Positions 23,269-35,907 of a stretch of 64,000 nucleotides of DNA are shown one piece after another. Numbering within the stretch: position 1 is the stretch's first letter; each line of letters starts with the position of its first letter. Made by a program: the position numbers and the translations under genes. This stretch comes from Valencia hispanica. Its lineage: Eukaryota; Chordata; Actinopteri; Cyprinodontiformes; Valenciidae. The notes beneath the pieces were generated by a model, which worked only from the letters and a program-made list of their open reading frames with translations, was not told the origin of the DNA and made no database searches. Location: contig OY747703.1 in the NCBI GenBank assembly GCA_963556495.2, positions 28,148,296 through 28,212,295 of the forward strand. Direction: 5' to 3'.

Positions 23269-26096
23269 GCTTTTAGACGTGGGCGGTGCTGAAAAAAATT
23301 CTAATGCATATTATCACCGATAAGAATGGTAGATGCGCACCTTCCAATGGCCGCTGGCTGCTCTGCTTTTTGACTACGACACTGGGGGCCGCCATTGCTC
23401 CGCCATTGCTCCGCCATTGCTGTAGTACCACCATATAGCCGCTAGTCCCCCATTGGAATACATTGCACTTTAGACACGTTAAAACAACTTTAATGCCCGG
23501 TGCCTATTTTTTTTAAAACTGTCTACAGCTACATATTGCTCCTGTGATTACGCTGGGTTAAAAAAAACCAGAGGCACCAGGCTGGTTAACGTAGAATACA
23601 TTTTCTAAATCTTGCATAAGTAATGAGGGCCGGACTTTGATTGACAGGTCGTTTACGTCGCTGCCTGGCCCGTCGGCTAGGCTAATAGCTGCTGCGCAGC
23701 TGCATGAAGCTAGCAGAGGCTATCTGGCTGTGGAGCTGAGCTCAACCTAACGCATTCTGTCTGAGGCTTTTCACTTTGATATATTAGACTATTGAATAAT
23801 GTGAGCCTAAGTAAAACATGTTTGTGATTACAAAATGTAAGTACAAATTTTTTTCCTTGTCTGTTTGACCACTATAACATTTTACTGCTGATATGCATTG
23901 TGCGATTTGTGAAAAAAGCAGAGGGGGAGAATTTTTTTTCTTCTTTTTATTCATGAAAATAACGACAGGTTTGTGTATGCAGGCTGCAGGGCATCTTGCT
24001 CATACGTTTACCCTTTAAAAACTGACAGAAAATGTGAAAAACAAAATTATTGTTGACATAAAAAAATTAAGATAAGATCAAATATATTAAGATGATTACA
24101 ATTAAAGGTAAGAATTCACTTGACTTATCCAGTCATAGCAGGTGAGATTATTGTTTCCCCGTGGCAGCAGCAGCACCTTGTCCGCCCTCTCAGACCCACA
24201 ACTCTCTCTGCATATTTTTCTGTGGGGAAAAAAAATCACCTTGGAACCCAGCCGTGGTCAGGAGCAGGAATACTTTTCAGATGTAAGAATCCCTCTATAC
24301 CCTCAGTTTATTAAACCGTGCGCACGGATTTGGGGTGCTGCATGAAAGTATTAATATTTGAGTCATTGTAGCCGGGACCATGTCCGCGGTAATATTGATC
24401 AATTAGTTTTGTCCCCACCACTTAAAAACCTGATGTTCTTTTTGTTGTTTGTTTTTTAAACAGTGCATCCACCTGCGCAATTTTCATATATTCAGTATCA
24501 TCTTTAATGCAAGGTGTTCTAATTATGCTGCCCTACCAGCTCCATCCTTCCCAGAGGAAAGACGGACATACATTTGGACTATTTCCACAAATTTTGCGAT
24601 CGGTTTGTCTTCAAAGCCGTATAGAAACAAATATTGCATTTGTTGTGCATAGAGTTGAAACAAACCTGGTCACTAGTGAGATCTTAGTCATATTATTTAA
24701 AAGTTAAAGGAATAATACCCCTTTTTCAGTTTAAAGCTCTGAAAGGTCCAGCACGATGCCCAAATCAGCACGCACATAAAGCGTGCGTATGGATTTTATT
24801 AAACTGAGGGTACATATAAACCTCAAAATATGAAACAAAAATTCTGCACCTGACCCCTGCCGGCCTCCGTGCAGAGATGAAGGTTGTTGAGTGTTTTTCT
24901 CATTCTTCCTCTAGTCTGTGCAGGATTCTGGATTGATTGCGCAGAATCCCCTCTTGAACTCTGCTGCGGAGATGGAACTTGTAAACTGCAGCCATTAATT
25001 TATGAAGGTGTTCGCCGATGTTTTTTAAAATAAATCTTTAATTAACCTTACCTTAACCTATTATCAATTCAAAGATGCAAACTCTCTGAGGATCAGTATT
25101 ATTTGTTCTGATAATGAAGCATATGTTTGGGGGAGAAACAGAAAGGCGTTCACAATCTTTAACAACTTTTATTTTCAAGAATAAAAAAAATAACAAATCA
25201 TCAAAAAAGGTGAAAAACGTGCTCCTGACTTGACTCCAAGCCCTCCGCCCTCGGCTGTATCAGGATATTGTCGACCGTGGCTTTATATGTATTCATTTCT
25301 GGGGAGTAGAATTTAAATCATTATTAGATTACAGTTATTACCGTATTCATCCATTCATAGCAGCACACATGAGGCACTTTCATCCACACGCATTCAACAC
25401 ACATACAGTGCACACACTTTTCATACGGGGAATTTAATACTTGACACATTATTATAGCCTACACTATTATTATACACTGTATATATACAGTCAATGTTAC
25501 ACACATGTAAACATATTGCAGATTAAACTAGGCTAATAAACATCTTCCACTCGGCTTTACATACATTTTTACAGCAATCTGTCTCAAGACTGTTTTTATC
25601 CAATTGTCTTTGATATCACGTTGTGATAATTTAGTTTAAATTGCTGTATTTCGTTCGACTGTAATTATAGAAACACTACATCTTAATAATTCTTTTAAGT
25701 TATGAGTTCTTACCTTATGAGATTGGGGGGGAAAGAGCCGTCAGTGGCGCACAGATGGCTGCAGTAGAATGAAGCGGGAGCGCTACACATACAGTCAATG
25801 AGCGGATTAGCCTTTAGCTTAGCTAGCCAAGTTTAGCATCAGAGCTAAAGGCGCGGGAGCAGAATGGGCGGGATTACGACAGAAATACACGCCCCGCGAG
25901 GGCCAAGCAGGGCCGGGTCTACAGTAAAGATCCCGCCCTTATGCCCTTTTTAGGAACATGCTGCGTCAGAACCGGGGAGTAGGAGTCTGTAAATCCGCCA
26001 TGATTTCGCCCATGAACGTGGTCATTTTGGTAAACGGGGAGGAGTGCGGAAATGCTGTCCATTATTTATACAGTCAATGGCACCTTCTAGCCTGCT
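23269..26096. other. Interior of the 22158-26197 interval, unassigned
   Basis: No transposase or other protein domain is recognised. Notable are a triplet of CCGCCATTGCT repeats (~23391-23420), a small inverted repeat (24297-24345 with 24757-24812), and a GC-rich segment at ~25730-26090 with two TACAGTCAATG phrases. The short frames (24120-24314, 24142-24345, 24449-24652, 24507-24707) have no domain signal. Confidence 0.4.
24297..24812. repeat. Imperfect inverted repeat
   Basis: TACCCTCAGTTTATTAAACC followed by GTGCGCACGGATTTGGGGTGC on the left is matched on the opposite strand near 24757-24812, where the reverse complement reads TACCCTCAGTTTAATAAAA, then ACGCACGC and GATTTGGGC. The arms are ~50 bp and lie ~410 bp apart. 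No function is seen. Confidence 0.65.
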
Positions 26097-26197
26097 AGGA
26101 TGTAGAGGAGGAACATTCTGAAGCTATTGTATGGGAGTGATGATCGCTAATAACGGCCATTTAATGGTTGATAACCTTCGAATCGGGTGGTGATCAT
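26097..26197 (-). repeat. Right arm of the 4-kb inverted repeat pair
   Basis: Reverse complement of 22158-22258 (for example CATACAATAGCTTCAGAAT and TTATCAACCATTAAATGGCC on the minus strand). Similarity fades on both sides. Confidence 0.85.
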
Positions 26198-27454
26198 CTC
26201 CATCAAACAAACCAGATTTTTTAAATGAAGGCAAACAAGGAGGATTTTTACAACAGTGACAGAGATATTTGTGTAGAAAGATAGGTACATGGACTTTATA
26301 TACAAACACTGGTAAGATCAAACATGATTTTCAATGGTAATTTTTTTCTAAAAAGAGATCGGTCAAAAAATATTTTAAATAAAAAAAAAATCTATTTTGA
26401 GTATGTTTTTCCTATTACTTTTAGTATTGAAACAGTATAGAATTGTTTAAAGCATAAATAACACAACAAAATATTTCTATTAAGGCCAAAACTGAAATAA
26501 AAGCTTCGATTTTGGGTTTTTTGCAACAGATTCCAGAGGAGTCAGCGCCTCACCGGTCAAGAAACCTGACCACACGTCACTGCTTACAAGTACTTTGAAA
26601 AGTATTTGCTTCTCACAGATTTTGTCTGTTTTTGCTCTTTCTGTCACACATAAATGTTTCAGATCACACTGTTTTTGATATCAAACAAACAAATCCTTCG
26701 CAATGATTTAAAAGACTAGTTTCCAGTTACAGGGGTGGACCAGTGTTTCAGTTTAGTGCGCAATTACTTTTTCATAAAAGGCCTGATTGGTTTGGATAGT
26801 TTTTTCCTCTTAAAAAAAGAAATAATTATTTTTAAAAACGGCCTTTCATGTTTTTAGTCTAATAATAATGAATTATTTTTGAAGATCTGAAAGATTTTTG
26901 AGGCAAAATAGTTAAAATGTTAAAAATATAAGAGAAGATTCCAATAAGACATCAATAAAAACCTTTTAAACATCCTGCTAAAATCAAAACTGACCTAGTA
27001 GTAACACAAAGGTAAAGTAGGGGTTTTAAAGTGAAATGTTTACATGCTCAAGTGAGTGCTTGTTTTCCAGCTTGGCTAACAGCATGGGGAAATGATAACG
27101 AATGAGCTTTCTGAAGACTTCAGATAACTTGCTGATACTCATTAGGCTCTGAAAAAAAAAATGATGAAGCTTAAAGAGATTGGATTCCACCAAGCTGAAC
27201 TCAGATGTGGTATTTACAAAAGAAGGAAATTCAAGGTGTGATCAACCACTAAAGATCACTCAAAATAAAAAAAAGGATGTCTGAAAAGTTACAAAACATA
27301 ACAGAGTAACGATTTAGCAACTGAGGGCCCATCCTATATTGACTAATGTTAGTATTTGTGAGTGTTGCTCCTTACCCACAGGACTCACTGCATCCTCTTT
27401 GGAAGATTTCTGTACCACAGTGGCAGACTCATTCGGCTACAGCTCAATTATCCA
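26198..27454. other. Unassigned sequence
   Basis: AT-rich DNA. The minus frame 26124-26321 begins in the inverted-repeat arm and continues into unrelated sequence, so it is not a gene. Nothing else is recognised. Confidence 0.45.
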
Positions 27455-27595
27455 TAATTCATCCATCCATCCATTATTTGTACCCGTCCATGCAATGCAG
27501 GGTTGCGGGGGGGCTGGTGCCTATCTCCAGCAATCACAAGGCTAGAGGTGGGGTAAACCCTGGACAGGGCACCAGTCTAACGCAGTTTATCCAGA
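27455..27595 (-). mobile_element. RTE-like LINE tail (CATCC-type repeat)
   Basis: CATCCATCCATCC is followed by a GCAGGGTTGCGGGGGGGCTG block, GCCTATCTCCAGC, then GGTGGGGTAAACCCTGGACAGGGCACCAGTCTA. This is the word order of a very common fish repeat usually assigned to the 3' end of RTE-type (Rex3-like) LINEs. The terminal CATCC repeats lie at the left, so the element reads on the minus strand. Only ~140 bp are present. The class comes from recall, not from a search. Confidence 0.6.
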
Positions 27596-28321
27596 ATCTC
27601 TTTGCTCAAAATATTGTTGGTCAGTTTTAGAGAGTAGATATTCTGCATAAATTTAATTTCTAAACGAATAGATGAACCATGGTGTTAGAGTGAGATGCAT
27701 ATTTTTTCTCCTAACCAGCTTTAATTTATTGGGTACTAGATTTAAAGGAACAGTCAAAATCTGACCGAAATCTCCACAGCTTCTCCTGAACCTTTCTCAC
27801 TCTTGCGTTACTTTTAAAGAGAGTCTACCCTCTCTTTTATTATTAGGTTTCATAAGCAACAGTTTTCTTCATCTTAATTCAAATCTTTGCAGCTTTCTGT
27901 GAGTTACAGGTGTACTTCAGTAAGGTAGAAAAAGTTTATTCAATCTCACTAATTCAATTCAAAAATGTAAACTGTAACATTATAAAGATTTACTATAAAC
28001 AGCAATATCTTTCGACTATTTATTTTTAAGTTTTATGATTTTAGCTTGCTACTTAAATTTTAATTACAGAGTTGTGAACCAATTGATAAGTACATTCTTA
28101 CATTATACAGTATAAGGACTTATTACAGGGTCAGCTTCTTTTGCATAAATTACCCCATCAAAGCGTGACATGGAGGTGATCAGCCTGTGGCTCTGTTAAA
28201 GGTCTTATGGAAGCCTGGGTTTCTTAAATAGCTGCCTTTAGCTAGTCTGCATGGTGAACCTAGTGTCTTCGTTTAGACAATACCCCCTTGATTATTAGTG
28301 GTTATTTACAGTGTGCCAAAA
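27596..28321. other. Unassigned sequence
   Basis: AT-rich sequence with no recognised feature. It leads up to the left end of the Tc1-type element. Confidence 0.45.
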
Positions 28322-28450
28322 GCTGATTTAATTTAGAAAGTAACCCTGTGCCTGATTGGACAACAAACTGGCCAGACTTACAGTGGGACAAAAATGTTTT
28401 TGGCACCCACCGATTGTGCAAGTTATTCCACTTAAAAAGATGAGATAGGT

Positions 28451-29095
28451 TCAATTCAATTCAATTCAGTTTATTTATATAACGCCAATTCACAACAGAT
28501 GTCATCTGAAGGCACTTAACACGAAGTCATTTCAATACATTTATACAAACATTCCAATCAGTTAAAAAGTTTCCTATTTAAGGAATCCCAGCAGATTGCG
28601 TCAGTCATTGGCATGAGGTTGGGCCCCGTTGATGCAGACTTTCCAACCACAGCAATCCTTCAGCAATCCCTCATACTGAGCAAGCATGTAGCGACGGTGG
28701 AGAGGAAAAACTCCCATTTAACAGGAAGAAACCTCCAACAGAACCAGGCTCAGTAGGAGCGGCCATCTGCCACGACCGTCTGGGGGTTTGAGAAGACAGA
28801 GCAGAAACACAGAAGGAACAGAAGATCTGATATAAGAGACCTTTATACGTTACAGAAAGTAAAAAGTTGATAACAGGACACAGTGGATGTTCAGTTACTG
28901 GGAGGATCATCCCAGTCGATGCCCCCCGTCCAACAGGGCATTGCAGCCAAGCAGGATACCAGACCAGGTATATCTTCTATGGAGAGAAAAACACTGAGAG
29001 AAAACAAAGTTAACAGTCGAAATAACAGAATGTACTGTAATACAACTGGAGAGTCGTAGGAGAAAAGGAAGTAGCAGAGTGAAGAAAAGGTCTGA
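28451..29095 (-). mobile_element. L2-A 3' end, 5'-truncated
   Basis: The tail TTCAATTCAATTCAATTC is followed by the reverse complement of the L2-A 3' UTR up to the region just after the ORF2 stop. The frames 28671-28910, 28891-29100 and 28907-29143 are antisense or UTR shadows. It abuts the left arm of the Tc1-type element with no gap and is 5'-truncated near 29095, the usual outcome of LINE insertion. Confidence 0.92.
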
Positions 29096-29355
29096 TTCAC
29101 TTTTAAATATCGGCTTCCCGGGCAGTGTATAATCGTTAGGCAATCATAACATACATTTTTTTCTCATGGAAAATTGAAAATTACAGGTCATGACTCCTTT
29201 AAATAAAATGCATTATTATTATGAGTAATTACTTTTGGACCTAAAGAGAAACAACCAACAGTCAGCACACAGCTGACTCAGACCTAAACTTCCGGGGTCA
29301 CATAAAAGCAATAAAGAAGGTCAGCCTTCTATCAACTGAAGAACATTTCTAGGAT

Positions 29356-29531
29356 AATTCAATTCAATTCAATTCAGTTTATTTATATAGCGCCAATTCA
29401 CAACAGATTTCATCTCAAGGCACTTAACAAGAAGTCATTTCAATACATTTATACAAAGATTCCAATCAGTTAAAAAGTTTCCTATTTAAGGAATCCCAGC
29501 AGATTGCGTCAGTCATTGGCGTGAGGTTGGG
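29356..29531 (-). mobile_element. L2-A 3' end, very short copy
   Basis: About 175 bp: the AATTC tail, TATAGCGCCAATTCACAAC, and the UTR up to GCGTGAGGTTGGG, where it is truncated. It matches the last 150 bp of the other L2-A copies. Confidence 0.92.
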
Positions 29532-30082
29532 ATAAAAGGACTGATGTCACAACAGGACCTCAAAATCCATGCTTGCCTATTGTAGATTGGCTCATCCCAG
29601 CCATGAGCAGGTGTACAATCTTGTCCCTGGTGTCCCTAGACAGCTCTCTGGTCTTGACCATGGTGGAGGTTGGAGTCTGACTGTTTAAAGGTGTGAACAG
29701 GTGTCTTTTATACAGATAACAAGTTCAAACAGGTGCCAATAATACAGGTAACAAGTGGAGAATAGAAGAGCTTCTTAACGAAGAAGTAACAGGTCTGTGA
29801 GGGCCAGAATTTTTGCTTGTTTGTAGGTGCTAAATACTTAGTTTCTGAACTTTTATACAAATAAATTCTTTAAAAGTCACACTATATGATTTCCTTGATT
29901 TTTTTAAATAATTTTTTTTTACTTACTATCTCTCACGGTTGAAGTGCAACTATGATGAAAATTACAGACCTCTCATCATTTTAAAATGGGACAACTTGCA
30001 AAATCTGTGGCTGCCACATAGTTTTTTGCCCCACTCGTTCAATGTCCAATCAGGCACAGGGTTACTTTAGAAATTAAATCAG

Positions 30083-31001
30083 GTATTAGTTCTTCTAGCA
30101 TTGTGGGCAGGTGTCAAGTCCTGCTGGAAAGTAACATTTGTATCTCCATAGAGCTCGTTAGCAGATGGAAGTATAAAGTGTTCTACAATTTCCTGGTAGA
30201 CGGCTGCACTGACTGAACTTCAGAAAACACAGTGGACCAACACCAGCAGATGACATGTCACCTCAAGTCATCACTAACTGTAGAAACTTCACACTGGATC
30301 TCAAGCATTGTCGATTCTGTGTCTCTCCAAACTCTAGGACCATGATTTTTTAATTCAACACAAAAATAAAATCACCTCAAAAGAATGTGTTAGACCACTG
30401 AGATGTAGCCCAGCCCTTTTTCAAAATAGCCTAGGTAACGCACTTCTGAGATTGTTGTAGCCCATGTCTTAGATACCTCTGTGTGTGGGTACTCCTAAAG
30501 AATGAGTCTTTTTAACACAACATTCATGTCAATGACCAAGCAGTGAACTTTTTAATCATGCTTCCTTTGAGCTCACTGGTAATTCACAAATCACAAAGAA
30601 AGGTGGTATCCCGCACAGTTGTGAGCTCTCAAAAATCAAGTCAGCGGTGTGGGACAGCTAGAAATGACTGGAGAAGCCCTAGATATAAAATGTTTGTGGA
30701 CGGTCTCCCCATACCATTGTCTTTAAACATAATAGCAGACAAACTCAGGGCTGTGATCCTGATATTGGACAAGCAATGTAATATTGTTTATATTTCTCCA
30801 TCCCTTACTCTTATCAAAAAGTATTCCTAATCCTTGTTTAAGATTTGAAACTCTGCAGCTGGCTGGTTGCACAAACTATATGTCATCAGTAAATTACTCT
30901 CTCAGCCCAAAAAGCCAACTTGCCCCTATATAAGTTCTGGCCTCAACCCCTTCGCCGTGTCAGTTCTTTTTTTGATGCAGCCTTAGAATATTTTGTGAAA
31001 G
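30083..31001. repeat. Probable degenerate DNA-transposon sequence, unclassified
   Basis: From ~30100 to 30560 the wording (TTTCCTGGTAGACGGCTGCA, ACACAGTGGACCAACACCAG, GAAACTTCACACTGGATCTC) resembles a fish repeat I have seen in many contexts, but I cannot name its superfamily and no terminal repeats are visible. The frame at 30543-30830 has no recognised domain. 30830-31001 is unassigned. Confidence 0.4.
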
Positions 31002-31675
31002 GCAAGGCAAGGCAAGGCAATTTTATTTGTATAGCACACTTTCAACAGCAGGGTAATTCAAGGTGCTTTACATGATTTGGTGATTTAAAAGAAACACATA
31101 AAAGAAACACACATTACACATGATACACAATAAAGCAAGAGAAAAAAAAAAAAAAAGCAAGAGAGCATGAACACATTTCATACATATGACATCAAGCATT
31201 TACTCAAAGGCAATTCTAAACAGATGGGTTTTTAGTCTCGATTTAAAGCAGTTCAGAGTTTCAGCAGCTCTACACTCGTCAGGAAGTCTGTTCCAGATAA
31301 GGGGAGCATAAAAACTGAAACCTGCTTCTCCATGTTTTGTTCAGAGTCTAGGGATGTTTAGTAGGCTAGAGTTGGAGGACCTTAGTGGTCTTGGTGGTTG
31401 GTACCATGACAACAGGTCTTCAACATATTTTGGTGCTAAGCCATGTAATGATTTATAAACTAGTAAAAGTATTTTAAAGTCTATTCTCTGAGCTACAGGG
31501 AGCCAGTGTAAGGACTTTAGAACTGGGGTGATGTGCTCTACTTTCCTGGTTCTAGTGAGGACGCGAGAGGCAGCGTTCTGGATCAGCTGCAGGATCAGCT
31601 TTTTAGGCAGAGGGGCTACTGAATTCAGCTGTAGTTCATGCCTTGTCAATCTCCCCCAAATTTGCCTCAAAATGC
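31002..31675 (-). mobile_element. L2-B LINE 3' end, 5'-truncated
   Basis: The tail is four AGGCA-type pentamers (TTGCC on the element strand), then ATTTTATTTGTATAGCAC and a 3' UTR with an A-rich run, then coding sequence. The frame 31341-31670 (minus) encodes the RT C-terminus: LQLIQNAASRVLTRTRKV, HITPVLKSLHWLPVAQRIDF, then the YKSLHGLAPKYVEDLL block, ending at LLNIPRL; the SGRAFSxxAPxxWN-type terminus is not in this frame. The pentamer and sequence differ from L2-A, so this is a second L2 family. Confidence 0.9.
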
Positions 31676-33569
31676 TCTCAAAGCTGCAGTTTCCCTGTTG
31701 CCTGTGTACATATTTTCTTCCACACTTTTTCCATCCACTTAACTTTCTATTGTTGTGCTTGAATAAAGCATTCTGTGACTAGTTAGCTACTAAATTACCT
31801 TATGTGGAATACCCATCTAATGGATAATATTAGTGTGTGTCTGCTGGACAACTATCAGGTCAGCAGTCTTCCCCGTGCTTGTGTAGGTCAAAACATGGCC
31901 ATAGTACAATGTCTCTCTGCTAATATATCCTTTTTATTGGTCTTACGCAATTTTCATATTTTCTGTAAAATAGAATAAGCATATTTATCTAAATTATTAG
32001 AAATAAACACTTGAAATAAATATCACTCTGTGTGTAATGAGTAAATAACATGGATTTTACTTATTGAATTGTTAAAATTAATAAACCTGTCACAGAGGCT
32101 CTAATTCATTAGAAGTCCTTTAAGTCTTTTTTGGATTAGGGACTTAAACAGCAACTACAAATAATAAACTGGTTCTAAGTAATGGTGCAAACCAGTGATT
32201 CTCCAATTATTTTCTGTCATACTCCCCTAGGGAACATAAACCCCTCCCTTGATTTGAAATACTATTCAGAACCTGATTTACCTGTACAAACCACTTGCAC
32301 CACCATTCTGGATACAGTCTTCTGATTATTGAAACAGATTAATAAAATGAGCAGCAAAAACTTCAATTTTAAGTTCTTTTATTGCTTTAAATCTCAACTG
32401 ATAAAATTTAATCCAGACTCAGCAGCAATGAGATTATCAGCAGAGAAAAGGCACAAATGATTCACTGGGATGTGCCTTTTTGGAGTAAACATTAACAGTC
32501 AAAACTTTTTTAAACTGGAAACTTTGGTAACTCTTCAGCTTTACCAGCTCATTACATTTCAATGTATATATATATATATATATATATTTCCCAATTCTGT
32601 TTTATTTCTTTCTCCAAAATTCCACTTTTTCAATTTTTATTTTTCTGAATTCCACTTTTTTCATTCTAACTGTATTTATTAACCAAAAAGTGTATAATTA
32701 TATAGTGAATGAAAATAATTTAAGCCAGCAATTCCATTAAAAATGAAAACATTATGTGCAAAACAAAGAATCTCACGTTTTTCACATTTTATAAAAAAAA
32801 ATCTTCCTTGACAAATAATTTAGTTAAACTCCACGTTAAAATATCAGGACCTTTGTTCATGTTTATTTCCTAATTTTGCTCCAGACTCCACTGAACTACA
32901 TGACAGCGTCAGTGTATTAGTGTCAGTGTTTCTGTGTTTAGCACTCATTTTGCTGCAGACCTTGCAGTCCGTGAGCTGACAGAACTTATAGAAGGTTTGT
33001 TCTCCCGATTCATAAACATCGCTAGCCCTGAGCCTGGTGCTAAGCTATTTGAGAAGCACTGGTGTAAACAGATAATATGCTCTGTGATGTCATGAATTTA
33101 TACTATAGAAATGAGGAATAAAGTGAAGATAACCACATTTATTTTACTTAAATTCCTGAACAGCCATATGAACCTTCAGGAACACAAACCTAGATGTTTT
33201 TTGTTTCTTTTAATCACGATTTTTAAGCTTTGTAGAACTTACATCCGGTACTGAATACAGTATTTTCAATGATGTGCAAGAATTGAGAAAACTGCATATG
33301 ATGGAAACATTTTGATAATGATTGGTTGGCATGTAATTTTTTTGTATTTATTTTGTCTTTTTCTTGCTCCCTTTATGTAAGATAATTGCTGTTAACAGCA
33401 CATTTGCAAGAGCACAGCTTTTGTTACAACATGTCAGACCCTGCTGGTAAAGTTCTGCATAAATGACTTTTTTGTCTGCTCCACAGCCTGAGATCTCAGT
33501 CATTCCTTTGAAAAGTTGACAGCTCACAGCTTTTACAATCAGACCAAACAACTAGTTGCACAGCTTTCG
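31676..33569. other. Unassigned sequence with TA microsatellite
   Basis: AT-rich DNA with a TATATA run at ~32563-32587. No gene is recognised; frames at 31528-31782 and 32470-32682 are antisense or low-complexity. Confidence 0.45.
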
Positions 33570-33705
33570 TCAGCAGCACATCTGCTTCTAATGGTCACTA
33601 ATGACCTCTTGATACATGCGGGAGCTGGTGAGTGCACTGCATTAGTACTGCTTGACCTAAAAGTAGCATTCAAGCTTCTGACCGTGACATTCTTGTTGAC
33701 AATCT
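33570..33705 (+). mobile_element. LINE reverse-transcriptase scrap (L2-type)
   Basis: The plus strand encodes VTNDLLIHAGAGECTALVLL followed by DLKVAFKLL. This corresponds to RT motif A of L2-type LINEs, where the normal order is LVLLDL-xAAFDT; the FDT triad is altered. It is a short, dead fragment. Confidence 0.75.
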
Positions 33706-34649
33706 AATCCATTCCATTAGCAATTGTGGAACTGCTTTGGATCGGTATTTAGCTGATATTTTCGGGTCGCATTATGCCTCAGGCTATTATGCTTTGTCAC
33801 ACTGACATGGTAAATATAGTAAACCATGGAAATTAGTGTTAAGCCGGTTTTGTTGTCTGGCAATCATCACTGTTGTTGCCTCCATTTTCCATGAGCTACA
33901 CACATTTTAATTTTCTAGTAAAATATAATTCAGGTTTTTATTGTAAATCATCACTGCTGATACCAAAATAAAAAATAAATGAATACATTATTAAATGAAA
34001 TAAAGTTCAACTTAATAAAAGTTAATACTTGGTGGATTTCAAACTGTTTTCAGATCCCTAGTTGAAGTTTTTGAAAACACAAAGCTGGTGCTAACCATTA
34101 TGGCTGTACTGAACAGATGAGCACCACAGGCCTACAGCCCTCTGAAGCCAGCATAAATTAGGTTAATTTATGTTTGAAAATTAGACTACACACAATTTAG
34201 GCATCAGATGACCTGGGTCTGCATAGAAATATATCCCCATGCTATTGTGAGTCTAACTACAAAGACAGTTACTTGTTCCCTTCTTTTTTTAGTCGATTGT
34301 TTTGAAATGTAAAAATAACAAGCTGATGTGCTGTAACTACTCACGCTTTTGAGACATTAATGATGCGTAAAAAGGCTCAAAAGAAATTGATCTTTTATTG
34401 CAGAAGCCTAAATTCACAATGAGAACTTTAGAAAATTCTAACTTTTAATGCGATTATATTTTTTCAGTGAGGAGAAAATCTGTGTTCAGAAATAATTTTT
34501 TTACACAACTTGCTAGTACCACTTTCACTGCAATTCCTGGTGTTTTTTGCATCACCCCCTTTTGAGAGTAGGACAGTGCTTAGTCTTCTAATGTAATATA
34601 CCATTTCACAAGGCTGGATCATATACACAATTTTTCTAGAATAGTTCAT
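33706..34649. other. Unassigned sequence
   Basis: No gene or repeat is recognised with confidence. The stretch just before the Tc1 fragment may belong to the same old transposon, but similarity is not visible by eye. Confidence 0.4.
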
Positions 34650-34870
34650 CCAGTACTGGATTATCTCCTTTGTTTTGTTTTCTTCAAATCATCCCAAAGA
34701 TTTTCTGTAGGATTTAGGTATGGGAGCTGAGATGGAAATAGCAGATTTCTAATTTGTGTCTGGTGAATCATCTCTGTGTTTAGTTAGCTGTATGTTTGGA
34801 TCATTATCCTGCTGAAAACCAAAGACTAACCTCTTTCCATTTTCTGGTGAAGGTCACCAAAATTGTATTT
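34650..34870 (-). pseudogene. Tc1-like transposase C-terminal remnant
   Basis: The minus strand retains FQQDNDPN (the second catalytic Asp region, QDNDPKH in the family) and LNPTENLWDDLKKTKQRR (the SPDLNPIENLW region before the third acidic residue). The two motifs are in the right order and spacing for the DDE domain. Frames are disrupted and no terminal inverted repeats are found. Tc1 transposases cut and paste DNA at TA sites; this copy is dead. Confidence 0.8.
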
Positions 34871-35904
34871 GAAATCTCCTCAGGACCAGGGCTGGAGTGG
34901 GTCTCATTTTCAGCCCTGGAATTTCATGCCTTAGACCAGCCCACTTTAAATCACAACCTATTTTTTTAAAAACATTTAATTATAACTTTAGTCTAAATGT
35001 TAATTCTAAAATGTCATGCTGTTCTGTAAACCCTTAATTTATTCTATTTTTCTCCAATTCATTGCAAGTTAGGCTTGCTTCACAATATAGATTTATTTCA
35101 ACATGAGGGCACATCTCCAAGATTGTTGTTCTTTACAACCCATCCTTTTCAACAATATCAGAATTTATATTCTGTTCAAATAAGTGTTCACAGATATCCG
35201 AACCCTTACAAATTAACTAAAAGAATAAATTAAATAAAAAAGCTTTCAAGGATAAAAGTAAAATATAAGGTGTTGCACTTACTAATAACAGTATCCCTTT
35301 TTGTCCTCTGCAACAGTTCTATCACAAGTTAGATTTCACAAATATGAAGATATGAGTTAAGGAGCAAATCTCCAACATTTTTTTTTGGAATCTCCTTTTC
35401 TGCAGTATCAAATATGAGAAATTATCTAATTATTATGACTAAAGAATAAAAAATAAGTTGCACTGCAGTCTAGAAATCTGTTATGCAATGTATAACAGCT
35501 TTCTTCTACTGATGCCATTATCTTGTTTTTCCTCTGTATAACAAAAGTTTTAAAGAACCATGTCCAACCCTCATTTGGGCATACTGAGTGGTTATATTGG
35601 AACTAATGCTTGCTTGTTCACAACAGCTCACCTGTTCCTTCCATACTGGCTCCTGGCTCTGCTGCTGACACTAAATCACATTCTTTTTAAATGTATTTTT
35701 TAAATTCTCTTTGTCGAAAGCATTTTCAGAAAGCATAACAAAATAAACCAGACACAACCTCAACCAAACAAACAGGTAAACAAGAAAAAAAATAATAATT
35801 AGAAAGAAAAGAAAACAAATACAATGAGTGGGGGGCAGGTCACATACTCAGACAATTACATTACAATTACATTACAATTACCTGTTGAAGTAATTTATAT
35901 AAGG
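34871..35904. other. Unassigned sequence
   Basis: AT-rich DNA. A phrase at ~34885-34960 (GGGCTGGAGTGGGTCTCATT and CCAGCCCAC) and one at ~37735-37790 look like ends of a known kind of fish DNA element, but I cannot prove that they belong together. Confidence 0.35.
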
Positions 35905-35907
35905 CTG

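Larger units (their letters stand above)
28322..30082. mobile_element. Tc1/mariner-type element remnant with long terminal repeats
   Basis: The left end (28322-28446) and right end (29973-30082) are reverse complements over ~110 bp: GCTGATTTAATTT, AAAGTAACCCTGTGCCTGATT, CAGTGGGACAAAAA and TGCAAGTT recur in order. Internal sequence at 29532-29972 has the wording of a common fish Tc1-like element (CTCTGGTCTTGACCATGGTGG, GTGTCTTTTATACAG). No transposase is intact. Two L2-A 3' ends lie inside (28451-29095 and 29356-29531). The interval from 29096 to 29355 is unclassified. Confidence 0.7.

Noticed and set aside
22158..26197. The paired MGVM-x-ANNGHLMVDN reading in both inverted arms as a duplicated exon
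   Set aside because: The similarity extends over non-coding bases on both sides and the frames diverge at once. It behaves as a DNA repeat.
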